Positions 33,901 to 43,262 of a DNA stretch of 64,000 nt are shown in pieces. The DNA comes from Asaia bogorensis (lineage in GTDB: Bacteria > Pseudomonadota > Alphaproteobacteria > Acetobacterales > Acetobacteraceae). Location: the NCBI GenBank assembly GCA_943333505.2, contig CALQTN020000005.1, positions 49,118 to 113,117 on the forward strand. The letters run 5' to 3'. Numbering within the stretch: the stretch's first letter is position 1; each line of letters starts with the position of its first letter. The position numbers were made by a program, and so were the translations under genes. Under the pieces are notes generated by a model. That model was not told the DNA's origin, made no database searches, and saw only the letters and a program-made list of their open reading frames with translations.

Positions 33901-35810
33901 CCAGCACCGCTGGGATCACCGTCGATACCACTTCGTTGACCATGACTGCCGGCGCTTCATCGGCGATGTTCTATGATGGTAGTCTCGCCGGATTGGGAAT
34001 CGGCAAGGGTATCCTGATTACGTCCGGTACCGCGCCGAATACCTCGAACACGATCACCTATTTCGGCCAGGACAATAACATGTCGGGAGACCCCGCGTTG
34101 GATGCGGTGGTCAACACGGTCTTCAACACGGTGTCCTACGACGCAACCTCCATCACCTTTTCCTTCAACGTGTCCGATCCGTCGATTTCCGCGATCAGCA
34201 TGGATGTGATGTTCGGGAGCGATGAATATCCGGAATGGGTGGACGCGTTTGTCGATATCGGCGTGGTGCTGGTGAACGGCACCAACGTCGCATATTTCAA
34301 CAATGATCCGTTGGCGCCGTTAAGCGTGATCGGCTCGAACCTCGCCAACAGCTATTTCCGTGACAACACAGGCAATCTGGATATCTACGGCACGGCCATC
34401 CCAGGCGTGACGAGCACGTTGCCGATCGAATATGACGGTGTCAGCGCACCGCTGAAAATCTACGCGCCGGTGCATGCCGGGGTGAACACCATCGAGATCG
34501 GCATCGCCGACACCGGCGACCATGTCTACGATAGCGGGCTGTTCATCGCCAACATCGCCGCCAGCAACGCGCCGACCAGCGGGGTTTCGGTGGTCGCACC
34601 TTGCACCGCCGGCGCGGATACCGTGACTGGGACCGTACTGAGCGAGTCATTCGACGGGCAGACTGGCAATGACTGGATCAACGGCGCCGGTGGCAACGAC
34701 GTAATACTGGGAGGGGCGGGCGACGACACGCTGCTGGGCGGGGACGGTAACGATTTCCTCGACGGCGGCACTGGTATCAACGCGGTGCACGGCGACGCGG
34801 GCGACGATGTGATACAGCATAAACTGGGTCTCGGCGTCGATCTGATCGACGGCGGGGCGGACACCAACACGCTGTATCTGGACCTGAGTGGCGCGATTGC
34901 CGGGCAAAGCGTGAACATCGCCGATGGTGTGCTGTCGGATGGCACCACATTCGTGAACATCGGGGCGCTCAGCGCCGTCGGCGGCGGCTTCGGCGACACG
35001 CTGACCGGCGGCGCGGCCGCTGATACATTGAACGGGGGTGGCGGCGACGACACACTCTGCGGCGGCGGCGGGAATGACAGCCTGATCGGTGGGGTGGGCA
35101 ATGACATCGCCGTATTCAGCGGCAACGCGGCCGATTATGCGGTCACCAACATCGGCATTGAACTCTACCTGGTGCGTGACCTGCGGGTGGGTGCGCCAGA
35201 TGGGAGCGACACGCTGAACGGCATCGAGAGGATGCAGTTCGTTGATCGAAATGTGCTGCTGACGTCCCAGGTGGCGACCGGCGTGACCATCCAGGGCACT
35301 GCCGCCGATGAGGTGTTCAACACCACCCAGAGTATCGCCGGACAGCCGTTGGCGACCGATAATGGCGATGTGATCCATGGCGGCGGCGGCGACGACCAGA
35401 TTACCGGAGGAGCGGGCGCAGACCGGCTCTATGGCGACACCGGTAACGACAAGATCAACGGCGGCGCGGGTAATGATGTGATCGTCGGCGGTGCCGGCGA
35501 AGACGAGATGACCGGAGGACTGGGGGCCGATACTTTCGCGTTCCTGGCAAGCACCGATGCACCGATCCTTGCCGTCGGGCGAGACCAGATCACCGATTTC
35601 CGCCAGGCGCAGGGCGATAAGATCGACCTGTCGGCTATTCCTGGGCTGTCTTTGGTGGCCGATTTTACCGCCATGGCTGGGCAGGTGATTGCCAAGGTCT
35701 CCGGTGAGGGGTACCTGGTACAGGGTGACATCAACGGTAACGGGGTGGCTGATTTCCAGTTCTACGTGGCCACCAAGGCCGCCCTGGTGGTCAGCGACTT
35801 CAAGTGGTGA
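30912..35810 (+). CDS. Giant RTX/VCBS-type cell-surface or secreted protein
   Basis: 1632 residues from ATG 30912. Order: three related ~125-residue N-terminal units (each starting near TW-A-ASG-EG-ALG and holding a GHSFT motif); four near-identical 104-residue cadherin/VCBS-like repeats ending GTNDAPVVSG (31941-33188); a VCBS unit and another cadherin-like unit; a region like choice-of-anchor L (VMFGSDEYPEWVDAFVDIGV); then glycine-rich RTX calcium repeats (GAGGNDVILGGAGDDTLLGG and more) to a serralysin-type end (TDFRQAQGDKIDLSAIPG). No signal peptide is seen, as expected for type I secretion, but no T1SS genes are in the window. Probable adhesin or matrix protein. Confidence 0.88.
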   Translation: MAQNTSVAWTAKQTGTEGAPIALGPITGQWLRLTIGHIPLGAVLSDVAGHSFTALSNEASVDVTGWDLGALSIVTASAADFTLVARTNGGASASDQIKVAPAPAVMTWGAASGVEGDAIALAGLAAQLVGRGDKLASLMIGGISPGFRLRDGAGHSFTGERGNTTAEATGWSLGTLVLQGPADANVILTATAVVEDSDGQTARTSVTAAVTIRPLAPAVTWAPAASGLAGAPVVLGALAVQARALKLDGTGNTIASIVVGGVPAGVTLADNAGHSFTAPGPAGAVGPSVDVFGWNLAALRLVAPDSGVVTLSVVVTERDAEGDTSAMTMNEVVTVSPSGVPVNHAPVVSGALGVTASEDGAVVSVNALANASDVDAGAVLSVVGVPAGLPAGVTYSAATHSFSIDPANAAYQALAVGQTAVVTVAYGISDGIATTSASVAFTITGTNDAPVVSGSVNGAASEGGAVVSVNALANASDADAGAVLSVVGVPAALPDGVSFDAASGSFSLDPANVAYQALAAGETAVVTVAYGVSDGIATTAASVAFTVTGTNDAPVVSGAVLGTANEDGAVVSVNALANASDVDAGAVLAVVGVPAALPDGVSFDAATGSFSLDPANAAYQALAAGETAVVTVAYGVSDGIATTAASVSFTVTGTNDAPVVSGAVQAGVMVGDAPVALDALGNAYDVDNGAALVAVNVPAALPGGVTYDAATNSFAFDPNNAAYQALGLGQTQVVTVNYGVTDGIDTTAASVAFTVTGIYVPPVLNAPPVFVSAAFGGDVFDTIDANSYGWAGGALNAVDPNGDAVTYGFAPGETGIGQYGVLTLDGAGNWSYDAAGANFDGLADGQTASESFVVTADDGLGGVTPQTLSFNLVGSNDAPVFTSATDVNVTPGSSLVATLAASDADGPNPLTYSIVPTSYDAALFSVVGDQLMFVNPPADANGAVLTYYVDVAASDGIDTTVQSMWITQQPGVPAVFNIIDPTQVATQAGAITSAIMASTAGITVDTTSLTMTAGASSAMFYDGSLAGLGIGKGILITSGTAPNTSNTITYFGQDNNMSGDPALDAVVNTVFNTVSYDATSITFSFNVSDPSISAISMDVMFGSDEYPEWVDAFVDIGVVLVNGTNVAYFNNDPLAPLSVIGSNLANSYFRDNTGNLDIYGTAIPGVTSTLPIEYDGVSAPLKIYAPVHAGVNTIEIGIADTGDHVYDSGLFIANIAASNAPTSGVSVVAPCTAGADTVTGTVLSESFDGQTGNDWINGAGGNDVILGGAGDDTLLGGDGNDFLDGGTGINAVHGDAGDDVIQHKLGLGVDLIDGGADTNTLYLDLSGAIAGQSVNIADGVLSDGTTFVNIGALSAVGGGFGDTLTGGAAADTLNGGGGDDTLCGGGGNDSLIGGVGNDIAVFSGNAADYAVTNIGIELYLVRDLRVGAPDGSDTLNGIERMQFVDRNVLLTSQVATGVTIQGTAADEVFNTTQSIAGQPLATDNGDVIHGGGGDDQITGGAGADRLYGDTGNDKINGGAGNDVIVGGAGEDEMTGGLGADTFAFLASTDAPILAVGRDQITDFRQAQGDKIDLSAIPGLSLVADFTAMAGQVIAKVSGEGYLVQGDINGNGVADFQFYVATKAALVVSDFKW
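31941..33188 (+). repeat. Four tandem 312-bp coding repeats in the RTX gene
   Basis: Units start at 31941, 32253, 32565 and 32877, each exactly 312 bp (104 codons) and starting at the (A/D)APVVSG motif. Units 2 and 3 are nearly identical in DNA over long stretches, showing recent duplication or gene conversion; unit 4 is the most diverged. Copy number may vary between strains by recombination. Confidence 0.85.
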
Positions 35811-36045
35811 GGTAGGGCGCCCAGGCAGCGGCAATCCGGGCGGACGCCAGATTTCTTTTGGTGCGGCACCAAGGGCGATCGCCCACGCCCTAAGGCCAAT
35901 CCCCCAGTCACATCGCAGGTTCCGACACCGGCGCGCCTAGAACAGGACCTCGCTCGTGCCGATGCGGTGTGGCACACAATGAAGGATCGCGCGTAGCGGT
36001 GTGACGAGGCCCCTTCGGGTGAATAGCGTGGGACGGGCCGGAAAC

Positions 36046-36075
36046 AAAAGCGCCCGCCGAAGACCCCGGCGGGCG
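36046..36075 (-). terminator. Rho-independent terminator after tRNA-Arg
   Basis: On the minus strand a 9-bp GC stem (CGCCCGCCG pairing with CGGCGGGCG, + strand arms 36051-36059 and 36067-36075) is followed by CTTTTG. It lies 27 bases past the tRNA 3' end. The rest of 35811-36045 shows no gene or recognised signal. Confidence 0.65.
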
Positions 36076-36101
36076 AAAATCGTTGCTTGCAACGCTGGAA
36101 A

Positions 36102-36178
36102 TGGCGCACCCGGAAGGACTCGAACCTCCAACCCCCAGATTCGTAGTCTGGTGCTCTATCCAATTGAGCTACGGGTGC
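36102..36178 (-). tRNA. tRNA-Arg (anticodon ACG)
   Basis: Minus-strand 77-nt cloverleaf: acceptor 5' GCACCCG pairs with CGGGTGC, discriminator G and an encoded CCA end; D arm AGCTCAATTGGATAGAGC; anticodon stem CCAGA/TCTGG with loop CTACGAA, giving ACG; T arm GGAGGTTCGAGTCCTTCC. The A34 would be edited to inosine and read CGU/CGC/CGA codons. It lies 48 bases downstream of leuB, same strand. Confidence 0.95.
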
Positions 36179-36226
36179 AGCGCCGGCGGGGTGTAACGGA
36201 ACTGACCCCGATCGGCAAGTGGCTAT

Positions 36227-37339
36227 TCAGCTGGCTAGCTTGTCCAATTCGCGCAGCACAGCCTCGCCCATCACAGAGGTGCCCACTTTGGCGCAGCCTG
36301 GCGCCATGACATCGGGGGTGCGCAGGCCGTTGGCGAGCACGTTGGTGCAGGCCTGCTCGATCAATTGTGCATCTTCGTGCATGTCGAACGAATACCGCAG
36401 CAGCATCGCAAAGCTCAGCATCTGCGCCAGAGGGTTTGCCTGGTTGGTGCCGGCGATATCCGGCGCGCTGCCGTGGATCGGCTCGTAGAGCGCGTGGCGG
36501 CGGCCTGAGGCATCGGGTGCCCCAAGGGTCGCCGAGGGGAGCATGCCGAGGCTGCCGGTCAGCATGGACGCCAGATCGGACAGGATGTCGCCGAACAGGT
36601 TGCCGGTCACGATGACATCGAACTGGCGCGGATTGCGCACCAGCTGCATGGCGCAGTTATCGGCATACATGTGCGACAGCGCGACATCGGGGTATTCGGC
36701 TTTGCCGAGCGCGGTCACGGTTTCGCGCCATAGCAGGCCCGATTCCATCACGTTGGCTTTTTCCACGCTGCACAGCTTGTTCTGGCGCTTGCGCGCGAGT
36801 TCGAAGGCGACGCGGGCAACGCGTTCAATCTCCGGGGTGGTGTAAACTTCGGTGTTGATGCCGCGCTTGGTGCCGTCGGGCAGGGTTTCCACGCCGCGTG
36901 GCTCCCCGAAATAGATCCCGCCAGTGCTTTCGCGCACGATCATCAGATCGAGGCCGCGGATCACATCGGCCTTCAAGGTCGAAGCATCGACCAGCGGGTC
37001 AAGCACGACCGCCGGCCGCAGATTGGCGAACAGGCCGAGTTCCTTGCGGAGCGTCAGGATCGACAGTTCCGGGCGCGCGTCGAACCCGAGCTTATCCCAT
37101 TGCGGGCCGCCAACCGAGCCGAACAGAACCGCGTCGGCTTCCTTGGCGCGGGTCACGGTCGCGGGCGAGATTGGCAAGCCGCGTGCCTCGATCGACGCAC
37201 CGCCAACCAGGTCCTGCACGACATCGAAGCGGGCGCGGCGGGTGCGCTCCATCCAGTCGACGACGCGCAAAGTCTCGTGCATCACTTCCGGGCCGATGCC
37301 ATCGCCGGGGAGGACGAGGAGTTTTTTGTTGGCGGACAT
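36227..37339 (-). CDS. leuB: 3-isopropylmalate dehydrogenase LeuB
   Basis: 370 residues. Motifs: [14 protein letters not shown] at the start, [11 protein letters not shown], the metal/substrate set [23 protein letters not shown], and [24 protein letters not shown], with HGSAPDIAG near the end. It oxidatively decarboxylates 3-isopropylmalate in leucine synthesis using NAD. CTGGAGAAACCC just upstream gives a good ribosome site. It follows leuC and leuD on the same strand, with a 70-bp gap from leuD that holds a T/A-rich inverted repeat. Confidence 0.97.
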   Translation of the reverse strand: MSANKKLLVLPGDGIGPEVMHETLRVVDWMERTRRARFDVVQDLVGGASIEARGLPISPATVTRAKEADAVLFGSVGGPQWDKLGFDARPELSILTLRKELGLFANLRPAVVLDPLVDASTLKADVIRGLDLMIVRESTGGIYFGEPRGVETLPDGTKRGINTEVYTTPEIERVARVAFELARKRQNKLCSVEKANVMESGLLWRETVTALGKAEYPDVALSHMYADNCAMQLVRNPRQFDVIVTGNLFGDILSDLASMLTGSLGMLPSATLGAPDASGRRHALYEPIHGSAPDIAGTNQANPLAQMLSFAMLLRYSFDMHEDAQLIEQACTNVLANGLRTPDVMAPGCAKVGTSVMGEAVLRELDKLAS

Positions 37340-37378
37340 GGGTTTCTCCAGAAGATTTTTTTAGGAAGGTCTTCTTTT

Positions 37379-37401
37379 TTCTTTTTGTTCGCAAAAAAGA
37401 A
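37379..37401. repeat. A/T-rich inverted repeat between leuD and leuB
   Basis: TTCTTTTT and AAAAAGAA arms flank a GTTCGC-type centre. Similar short palindromes with C/T-rich surroundings occur between many Acetobacteraceae genes (recalled, not searched). It may attenuate or process the leuCDB message; there is no proof of termination. Confidence 0.4.
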
Positions 37402-37409
37402 CTGCTTGC

Positions 37410-38030
37410 TTACACGACGATATCTGGCATCCAAGACTTCTCCGCCCGCTGCCGCGCCTCATAGCCATCGATCGCCGGGGTGTGCTGCATGGTTTGCCCG
37501 ATATCGTCCAACCCGTTGAGCAGAGAATGCTTACGGAACGGATCGATTTCAAAGTGAATACGCTCGCCGTTCGGCCGCACCACTTCCTGGGCCGCGAGGT
37601 CCACCGTGATGCGGGCATTGCCGCCCAGTTTCGCGTCATCCATCAGCTGGTCGCAAATCTCGCGCGGCAGCTTGATTGGCAGGATGCCGTTTTTGAAGGT
37701 GTTGGTGTGGAAGATGTCGGCGAAATCGGGCGCGATAACGCAGCGAATGCCGAAATCCAGCAGTGCCCAGGGGGCGTGTTCGCGTGACGATCCGCAGCCG
37801 AAATTTTCATGTGCGATCAGGATTTCCGCGTGGCGGTAAGGTTCCTGGTTGAGCACGAAATCTGGGCGCTCGGCGCCATTTTCGTCAAAACGCAGCGTGT
37901 CGAACAAATGCACGCCGAGGCCGCTGCGTTTAATGGTCTTGAGGAAGCGTGCCGGAATGATCTTGTCGGTATCGACATTCGCCAGCGGCAAGGGGGCAGC
38001 AACGCCGGTCAGGGTGGTAAACGGTTCCAT
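37410..38030 (-). CDS. leuD: 3-isopropylmalate dehydratase small subunit LeuD
   Basis: 206 residues. Typical LeuD parts: [32 protein letters not shown], the swivel-domain motif [22 protein letters not shown], and NGILPIKLP. With LeuC it isomerises 2-isopropylmalate to 3-isopropylmalate. Start overlaps the leuC stop by one base (TGATG), so the two subunits are translationally coupled. Confidence 0.97.
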   Translation of the reverse strand: MEPFTTLTGVAAPLPLANVDTDKIIPARFLKTIKRSGLGVHLFDTLRFDENGAERPDFVLNQEPYRHAEILIAHENFGCGSSREHAPWALLDFGIRCVIAPDFADIFHTNTFKNGILPIKLPREICDQLMDDAKLGGNARITVDLAAQEVVRPNGERIHFEIDPFRKHSLLNGLDDIGQTMQHTPAIDGYEARQRAEKSWMPDIVV

Positions 38031-39430
38031 CAGTTCATCTCCCGCACATCAACCAGTTTGCCGGTTACGGCCGCCGCCGCCGCCATTGCGGGCGATACCA
38101 GGTGGGTGCGCCCGCCCGGACCCTGCCGACCTTCGAAATTGCGATTGGAGGTGCTGGCGCTGCGCTGGCCTGGGGTCAGCTTGTCGGGGTTCATCCCGAG
38201 GCACATCGAACAGCCTGGTTCGCGCCATTCAAAGCCGGCATCGAGCAGGATTTTGTCGAGGCCTTCGGCTTCCGCCTGCGCCTTCACCAGGCCGGAACCG
38301 GCGACCACCAGCGCGCGCACGCCGGGTGCGACATGGCGGCCCTTGGCGATTGCGGCGGCGGCGCGAATGTCTTCAATCCGGCCATTGGTGCAACTGCCGA
38401 TGAACACGACATCGATCGGCACATCGGCGATTTTCTGGCCTGGTGTCAGCGCCATGTATTCGCACATGCGTTCCAACTGGGCGCGCTTGCCAGCGTCTTC
38501 CTCGGCCGCGGGGTCCGGCACCGTGCCAGTGATGGCAATCACTGCTTCGGGATTGGTGCCCCAGGTGACCATCGGCGCCAGCTTGGTCGCGTCGATCGCC
38601 AAATGTTTGTCGTAGACCGCGCCAGCATCGGCCGGCAGGGTCTTCCAGTAGTCTATCGCGCGATCCAGTGCCTCGCCCTTGGGGGCAAACGGCTTGCCGC
38701 GGACATAATCGAAGGTGACATCGTCGGGGGCGATCATGCCGGCGCGTGCACCAGCTTCGATCGACATGTTGCACACCGTCATCCGGCCTGCCATGTCGAG
38801 CGCACGGATGGTGTCGCCGGCGTATTCGATCACGTAGCCCGTGCCGCCCGCCGTGCCGATCTGGCCGATAATCGCCAGCACAATGTCCTTGGCGGTGCAG
38901 CCAACCGGCAATGCGCCGGTCACCTCAACCAGGAAATTCTTTGCTGGACGCTGCAGCAAGGTTTGCGTCGCCATGACGTGCTCAACCTCGGACGTCCCAA
39001 TCCCGAACGCCAAAGCCCCCAAAGCACCATGGGTCGAGGTGTGGCTGTCGCCGCAGACAATCGTCATGCCCGGCAGCGAAAGTCCTTGTTCTGGGCCAAT
39101 AATGTGCACAATACCTTGCCGCACATCGTCGAGCCCGAAATACGGAACGCCGAACGCGGCGACATTGGCTTCCAGGGTTTCGACCTGAATGCGCGAATCT
39201 TCCTCAGTGATCCCAAGGCTGCGATCTGAGGTCGGAATATTATGATCAACCACCGCAATATGCGCGTCTGGCCGGCGCAATTTACGCCCGGCCATCCGCA
39301 ACCCCTCAAACGCCTGCGGAGACGTCACCTCATGCACAAGGTGCCGATCAATATACAGCACGCAGGTGCCGTCTGGCAGGCGCTCCACCACATGCGCGTC
39401 CCAAACCTTATCAAACAACGTGCGTGCCAT
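38030..39430 (-). CDS. leuC: 3-isopropylmalate dehydratase large subunit LeuC
   Basis: 466 residues with the aconitase fold. Three 4Fe-4S cluster cysteines are visible in [10 protein letters not shown] and in [18 protein letters not shown]-type and [19 protein letters not shown] motifs are present. It binds the cluster that dehydrates isopropylmalate. First leu gene here; it follows rplS on the same strand, separated by a region of GC-rich hairpins. Confidence 0.97.
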   Translation of the reverse strand: MARTLFDKVWDAHVVERLPDGTCVLYIDRHLVHEVTSPQAFEGLRMAGRKLRRPDAHIAVVDHNIPTSDRSLGITEEDSRIQVETLEANVAAFGVPYFGLDDVRQGIVHIIGPEQGLSLPGMTIVCGDSHTSTHGALGALAFGIGTSEVEHVMATQTLLQRPAKNFLVEVTGALPVGCTAKDIVLAIIGQIGTAGGTGYVIEYAGDTIRALDMAGRMTVCNMSIEAGARAGMIAPDDVTFDYVRGKPFAPKGEALDRAIDYWKTLPADAGAVYDKHLAIDATKLAPMVTWGTNPEAVIAITGTVPDPAAEEDAGKRAQLERMCEYMALTPGQKIADVPIDVVFIGSCTNGRIEDIRAAAAIAKGRHVAPGVRALVVAGSGLVKAQAEAEGLDKILLDAGFEWREPGCSMCLGMNPDKLTPGQRSASTSNRNFEGRQGPGGRTHLVSPAMAAAAAVTGKLVDVREMN

Positions 39431-39470
39431 GGTGCGGCTCCAGGTAGGTCGGCGGCTGAGGACGGAAGCA

Positions 39471-39534
39471 CGGGGGCGTTTGCCCCCGAACCCCCAACAG
39501 GGGTCGAGCCCCTGGACCTCAACCCCTTAAGGGG
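39471..39534. repeat. Cluster of three GC-rich hairpins between rplS and leuC
   Basis: CGGGGGC-GTTT-GCCCCCG (39471-39488), CAGGGG-TCGAG-CCCCTG (39498-39514) and CCCCTTAAGGGG (39523-39534) follow one another. They lie between the rplS stop and the leuC start, with no T tract on the minus strand. The form resembles mobile GC-rich intergenic repeats of Acetobacteraceae; it could insulate the ribosomal operon from leuCDB. Confidence 0.5.
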
Positions 39535-39598
39535 AGGGGTGTCTCAAGGATGGGGCCGCAAAGTCGGTCGAACCAGTACCTTGCCCCCCGGCCTTCCT

Positions 39599-40000
39599 TT
39601 ACTCGGCCGGGACTTCCTTGGCGCCGGTCGTCGGTACCACGTCGCGGGCGCGTTCGGCGATACGCGCGGATTTGCCACGACGGCTGCGGAGGTAATAGAG
39701 CTTGGCGCGGCGGACATCACCGCGACGGATCACCGCGATTTCCGCGATGGTCGGCGCGTAGAGCGCGAATACGCGTTCGACGCCTTCGCCGTAGCTGATT
39801 TTGCGCACGGTGAAGTTGCTGTTGAGGCCGCGGTTCGAGCGAGCGATGCACACGCCTTCGAAATTCTGGACGCGGCGACGTTCGCCTTCGACGACGTTGA
39901 CGGCCACGCGCAGGGTATCACCGGGGATGAAGTCGGGGATCGGGCGGGTGGCGCTCAGGCGCGCGATCTGCTCGGCTTCGAGCTGTTGGATGATGTTCAT
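39599..40000 (-). CDS. rplS: 50S ribosomal protein L19
   Basis: 133 residues from the ATG at 40000, where [15 protein letters not shown] is the normal L19 start; an in-frame ATG at 40261 would add non-conserved residues. Conserved segments: [44 protein letters not shown] and [14 protein letters not shown]19 sits at the subunit interface of the ribosome. Last of the rpsP-rimM-trmD-rplS group. The tail is slightly longer than in E. coli, as in other alphaproteobacteria. Confidence 0.95.
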   Translation of the reverse strand: MNIIQQLEAEQIARLSATRPIPDFIPGDTLRVAVNVVEGERRRVQNFEGVCIARSNRGLNSNFTVRKISYGEGVERVFALYAPTIAEIAVIRRGDVRRAKLYYLRSRRGKSARIAERARDVVPTTGAKEVPAE

Positions 40001-40064
40001 AGCGGGAGGTCCTTTCGTCGTCTGTTCTGTAGGGCGGGCGGTTGGGGGATGCAACCGGCGCGGA

Positions 40065-40754
40065 TTAGGGGGATGACTGGTATGCGGCCCAGAGATCGGG
40101 CCGCCTTTGTCGGGTGATGGCTTCGGCTTGGGCGAGGCGCCAGGCGGCGATGGCAGCGTGATTGCCAGACAGCAGGATGTCGGGGACGGCGTGGCCGTTC
40201 CAGTCAGCCGGCCTTGTGTAGTGCGGGTATTCCAAAAGATGCCCGGAGAAGCTTTCGTCATCGCCGCTTTCTGCCGCTCCCATCACGCCCGGCAGCAGGC
40301 GGATGCAGGCATCGAGCAGCACCATCGCGGCGGGCTCACCACCGGACAGCACGTAATCGCCGATGCTGATTTCGAGCAGGTTACGCGCATCGATCACCCG
40401 TTGATCGAAGCCTTCGAAGCGGCCGCACAGCAGGATCACGCCCGGCCCGGCCGCGAGATCACGGATGCGGGCCTGGGTGAGCGGCATGCCGCGTGGGGTC
40501 AGCACGATTGTTGGCCGGCCGTCGTCAACGGTCGCAATTGCGCGGTCGATGATGTCGGGCCGCAGCACCATTCCGGCACCACCGCCGAACGGGGTGTCAT
40601 CAACCTTGCGATGGCGATCGGTGGCGGCGTCGCGGATATCGTGGATATCGAGCGACCAGATGCCGTTTTCCGCCGCGCGTCCGGCGAGCGACTGGCCGAG
40701 CGGGCCGGGGAACATCGCCGGGAACAGGGTGAGGACGGAGGCGCGCCAGGTCAT
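40065..40754 (-). CDS. trmD: tRNA (guanine-37-N1)-methyltransferase
   Basis: 229 residues. Knot-fold motifs: [21 protein letters not shown] at the N-terminus, [37 protein letters not shown] and [12 protein letters not shown]. It methylates G37 in tRNAs with SAM and prevents frameshifts. It overlaps rimM by 4 bases and precedes rplS, the usual order. Confidence 0.96.
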   Translation of the reverse strand: MTWRASVLTLFPAMFPGPLGQSLAGRAAENGIWSLDIHDIRDAATDRHRKVDDTPFGGGAGMVLRPDIIDRAIATVDDGRPTIVLTPRGMPLTQARIRDLAAGPGVILLCGRFEGFDQRVIDARNLLEISIGDYVLSGGEPAAMVLLDACIRLLPGVMGAAESGDDESFSGHLLEYPHYTRPADWNGHAVPDILLSGNHAAIAAWRLAQAEAITRQRRPDLWAAYQSSP

Positions 40755-41254
40755 CGTGCGGGCTCGCCGGCGGTTTCGACCGGCGGGATGACCACCAGTT
40801 TCTTGCCGATGAGGTCGATTTCCGGCACCGAAGCCCGGGTGAACGGCACCAGCAGGGCGCCGATTTCGAGCGAGGCGCCGGCGCCAAAATCCAATACCGC
40901 AGTGACTTCGCCGAGCGTGGCGCCGTCCTGGGTCACCGCCTGCAACCCAACGAGGTCGGCGAGGTAGAATTCGTCTTCTTCCTCGGTTGCCGGCAGGCGA
41001 TCGCGATCGACGTAGAGTTTGGTGTTGACCAGGGCTTCCGCGCCGCTGCGATCGCGGATCACCGTACCGTTGCAGGTGATCTCGGCGATGCCGTCGGCGA
41101 CCCAGGCAAGTTCGAAGCGCCGGCCGCGATCATCTTCAAGCGGGTTGTAGGCATCCAGGTCGGACGGTTCGGCGGTGTAGCTGAGCACGCGTACATGGCC
41201 GCGCACGCCATGCGCGCGGCCCAGAACGCCCATCAGTATCCGCCGTGACGCCAT
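40751..41254 (-). CDS. rimM: Ribosome maturation factor RimM
   Basis: 167 residues: N-terminal RimM barrel beginning [21 protein letters not shown], and a C-terminal PRC-barrel part with [16 protein letters not shown] and [18 protein letters not shown]. It helps 16S rRNA processing and 30S head assembly and binds S19. It lies between rpsP (7 bases away) and trmD (4-base overlap). Confidence 0.95.
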   Translation of the reverse strand: MASRRILMGVLGRAHGVRGHVRVLSYTAEPSDLDAYNPLEDDRGRRFELAWVADGIAEITCNGTVIRDRSGAEALVNTKLYVDRDRLPATEEEDEFYLADLVGLQAVTQDGATLGEVTAVLDFGAGASLEIGALLVPFTRASVPEIDLIGKKLVVIPPVETAGEPAR

Positions 41255-41261
41255 CTATCTA

Positions 41262-41591
41262 TTAGCCGGCGGCCTTGGCGCGTTCCTGCGCCTTCTTCTT
41301 CGGCAGCGACTGCACCGGGTTGGCGACGTGCACCGGCATCGGCGCCAGGCCACGATGGCCAAGGAACTTGGCGACGCGGTCGGTGGCGAGCGCGCCAACG
41401 CTCAGCCAATAGGTGATGCGGTCATCGACCAAATGCAGGCGATCGGCGTGTTCGGCCGGCAGCATCGGGTTGTAGCTGCCAACGCGTTCGATAAAGCGGC
41501 CATCACGCGGGCTGCGGCTGTCGGCAATCACGATGTGATAGTACGGACGCTTTTTGGCACCGGCGCGCGCGAGGCGAATTTTAAGACCCAT
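41262..41591 (-). CDS. rpsP: 30S ribosomal protein S16
   Basis: 109 residues with start at ATG 41591 (a TTG two codons upstream is unlikely). [43 protein letters not shown] and the [21 protein letters not shown] segment are diagnostic. The C-terminal tail is alphaproteobacterial in length and basic. It follows ffh after 39 bases. Confidence 0.96.
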   Translation of the reverse strand: MGLKIRLARAGAKKRPYYHIVIADSRSPRDGRFIERVGSYNPMLPAEHADRLHLVDDRITYWLSVGALATDRVAKFLGHRGLAPMPVHVANPVQSLPKKKAQERAKAAG

Positions 41592-41630
41592 CTTCAAGAC
41601 TCTCCAGGTTGGTATTTTGGTTGTTGGTCA

Positions 41631-42992
41631 TCAGCGCCGACCTTGCGGCATCAGGGCACCGATGCCCTGCCGCATCAGGCCTTTCTGGCCCATCTTGGTC
41701 ATGCGCTTCATCATGGTGGTCATGTCGTCGAACTGCTTGAGCAAGCGGTTGACGTCTGCGACCGTTACGCCGGAACCTGCCGCGACCCGTTTCTTGCGGC
41801 TCGCTTTCAGCAGATCGGGGTTTTTGCGCTCGGCTTTCGTCATCGACGAAATAATCGCTTCCTGGCGCTTCATCAGCTTGGGATCGAGCTTGGCATTGCC
41901 CATCTGGGCCTGCATTTTGGCGCCGCCGGGCAGCATGCCGAGGATGGATTGCAGGCTGCCCATCTTGCTGATCTGGCGCAGCTGGGTGGCGAAATCTTCG
42001 AGGTCGAAGGTGCCCTTCGCCATCTTGCGGGCGAGCTTTTCAGCCGCCGCTTCGTCGATGACATCGGTCGCGCGTTCAACCAGACCAACAACGTCGCCCA
42101 TGCCGAGGATGCGGCCGGCGACCCGTTCGGGGTGGAAATCATCCAGCGCATCGAGCTTTTCGCCGGTGCCGACCAGTTTGATCGGGGCGCCGGTGATCGC
42201 GCGCATGGAAAGCGCCGCGCCACCGCGGGCATCGCCGTCCATCCGCGTCATCACGATGCCGGTGATGCCCAACGCGTCGTGGAAGGCTTTGGCGGTGGTG
42301 ACCGCGTCCTGGCCGGTCATTGCATCGACGACCAGCAGGGTTTCTGCCGGGTTGGTGGCGGTGCGGATGGCCTGCACTTCCGCCATCAGGGCTTCGTCGA
42401 TGGAGAGCCGGCCGGCAGTATCGAGGATCACCACGTCGAACACTTCGCGACGGCCGGTATCCATGGCGCGGGCAGCGATTTCGAGCGGGGTTTGGCCGGC
42501 GATGATCGGCAGGCTGGCAATGCCGGCGCGTTCGGCGAGCTGCTGCAGCTGTAATTGCGCGGCCGGGCGCTGGGTATCCAGGCTCGCCAGCAGCACTTTC
42601 TTCTTCTGGCGCTGGAACAGGCGCAGCGCGAGCTTGCCGGATGTGGTGGTTTTGCCGGAGCCTTGCAGCCCGACCATCAGGATTGGCACTGGGGCGACAG
42701 CGGCGAGGTTGATCGGAACCACGCCTTCGCCACCGAGTGCCGCGATCATCACATCATTGACGATCTTGACCACTTGCTGGCCGGGGGAGACCGAGCCGAT
42801 CACTTCCTGGCCGACAGCGCGTTCGCGGACCTGGGTGATGAAATCGCGCACCACCGGCAAGGCGACATCGGCATCCAGCAGCGCCAGGCGGATTTCCCGC
42901 AGCGCTTCCATCACGTCGGTCTCGTTCAGCACGCCGCGGCTGCGGAGGCGATCGAAAACACCAGTCAGTTTGCCGGTCAGCGACTCAAACAC
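41631..42992 (-). CDS. ffh: Signal recognition particle protein Ffh
   Basis: 453 residues. N domain (MFESLTGKLTGVFDRLRSRG...), then the GTPase G domain with GLQGSGKTTTSGKLA (P loop), DTQRPAAQLQL, LDTAGRL and TRMDGDARGGAAL, then a Met-rich M domain with GMGDVVGLVERA and GSGVTVADVNRLLKQF. It targets membrane proteins co-translationally with 4.5S RNA and FtsY. First gene of the ffh-rpsP-rimM-trmD-rplS run; two palindromes lie in its leader. Confidence 0.97.
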   Translation of the reverse strand: MFESLTGKLTGVFDRLRSRGVLNETDVMEALREIRLALLDADVALPVVRDFITQVRERAVGQEVIGSVSPGQQVVKIVNDVMIAALGGEGVVPINLAAVAPVPILMVGLQGSGKTTTSGKLALRLFQRQKKKVLLASLDTQRPAAQLQLQQLAERAGIASLPIIAGQTPLEIAARAMDTGRREVFDVVILDTAGRLSIDEALMAEVQAIRTATNPAETLLVVDAMTGQDAVTTAKAFHDALGITGIVMTRMDGDARGGAALSMRAITGAPIKLVGTGEKLDALDDFHPERVAGRILGMGDVVGLVERATDVIDEAAAEKLARKMAKGTFDLEDFATQLRQISKMGSLQSILGMLPGGAKMQAQMGNAKLDPKLMKRQEAIISSMTKAERKNPDLLKASRKKRVAAGSGVTVADVNRLLKQFDDMTTMMKRMTKMGQKGLMRQGIGALMPQGRR

Positions 42993-43031
42993 GGATGATC
43001 CAAACTCCAGCTAAAAGCACACCAAATTTTG

Positions 43032-43071
43032 TGTGCCACTGGCACAACAATCTGTGTGTGCCATTGGCACA
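43032..43071. promoter_or_regulatory. Two perfect 15-bp palindromes upstream of ffh
   Basis: TGTGCCACTGGCACA (43032-43046) and TGTGCCATTGGCACA (43057-43071) are identical except for the central base and lie 25 bp apart centre to centre, 40-79 bp before the ffh start. Flanks are also shared (TGTG before, AC after). Dimer-binding operators are the simplest reading; leader RNA hairpins are possible but would leave small loops. Confidence 0.5.
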
Positions 43072-43123
43072 ACGCAATAAGCGCCGCTGCGCGAAACTCG
43101 CGGAGCGGCGGGAAGACGGGGCG

Positions 43124-43153
43124 GATATGCGCGTGACATGACGCAGGAGTCAA
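43124..43153 (-). promoter_or_regulatory. Possible sigma-70-type promoter for ffh
   Basis: On the minus strand TTGACT (43153-43148) is followed after 18 bp by CATATC (43129-43124). The -35 is good and the -10 weak. It would start a leader of ~125 nt holding both palindromes described at 43032-43071. Confidence 0.3.
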
Positions 43154-43262
43154 GGCCGGGCATTCGGCGCGCGGGCTGCCGGATCAGCGACTGTAACGCT
43201 TTGGATGCAAAAACGCTGGTAGTTCTGGCTTCTTAGCTGCACTCTGTGTAAAGATTAACCCA

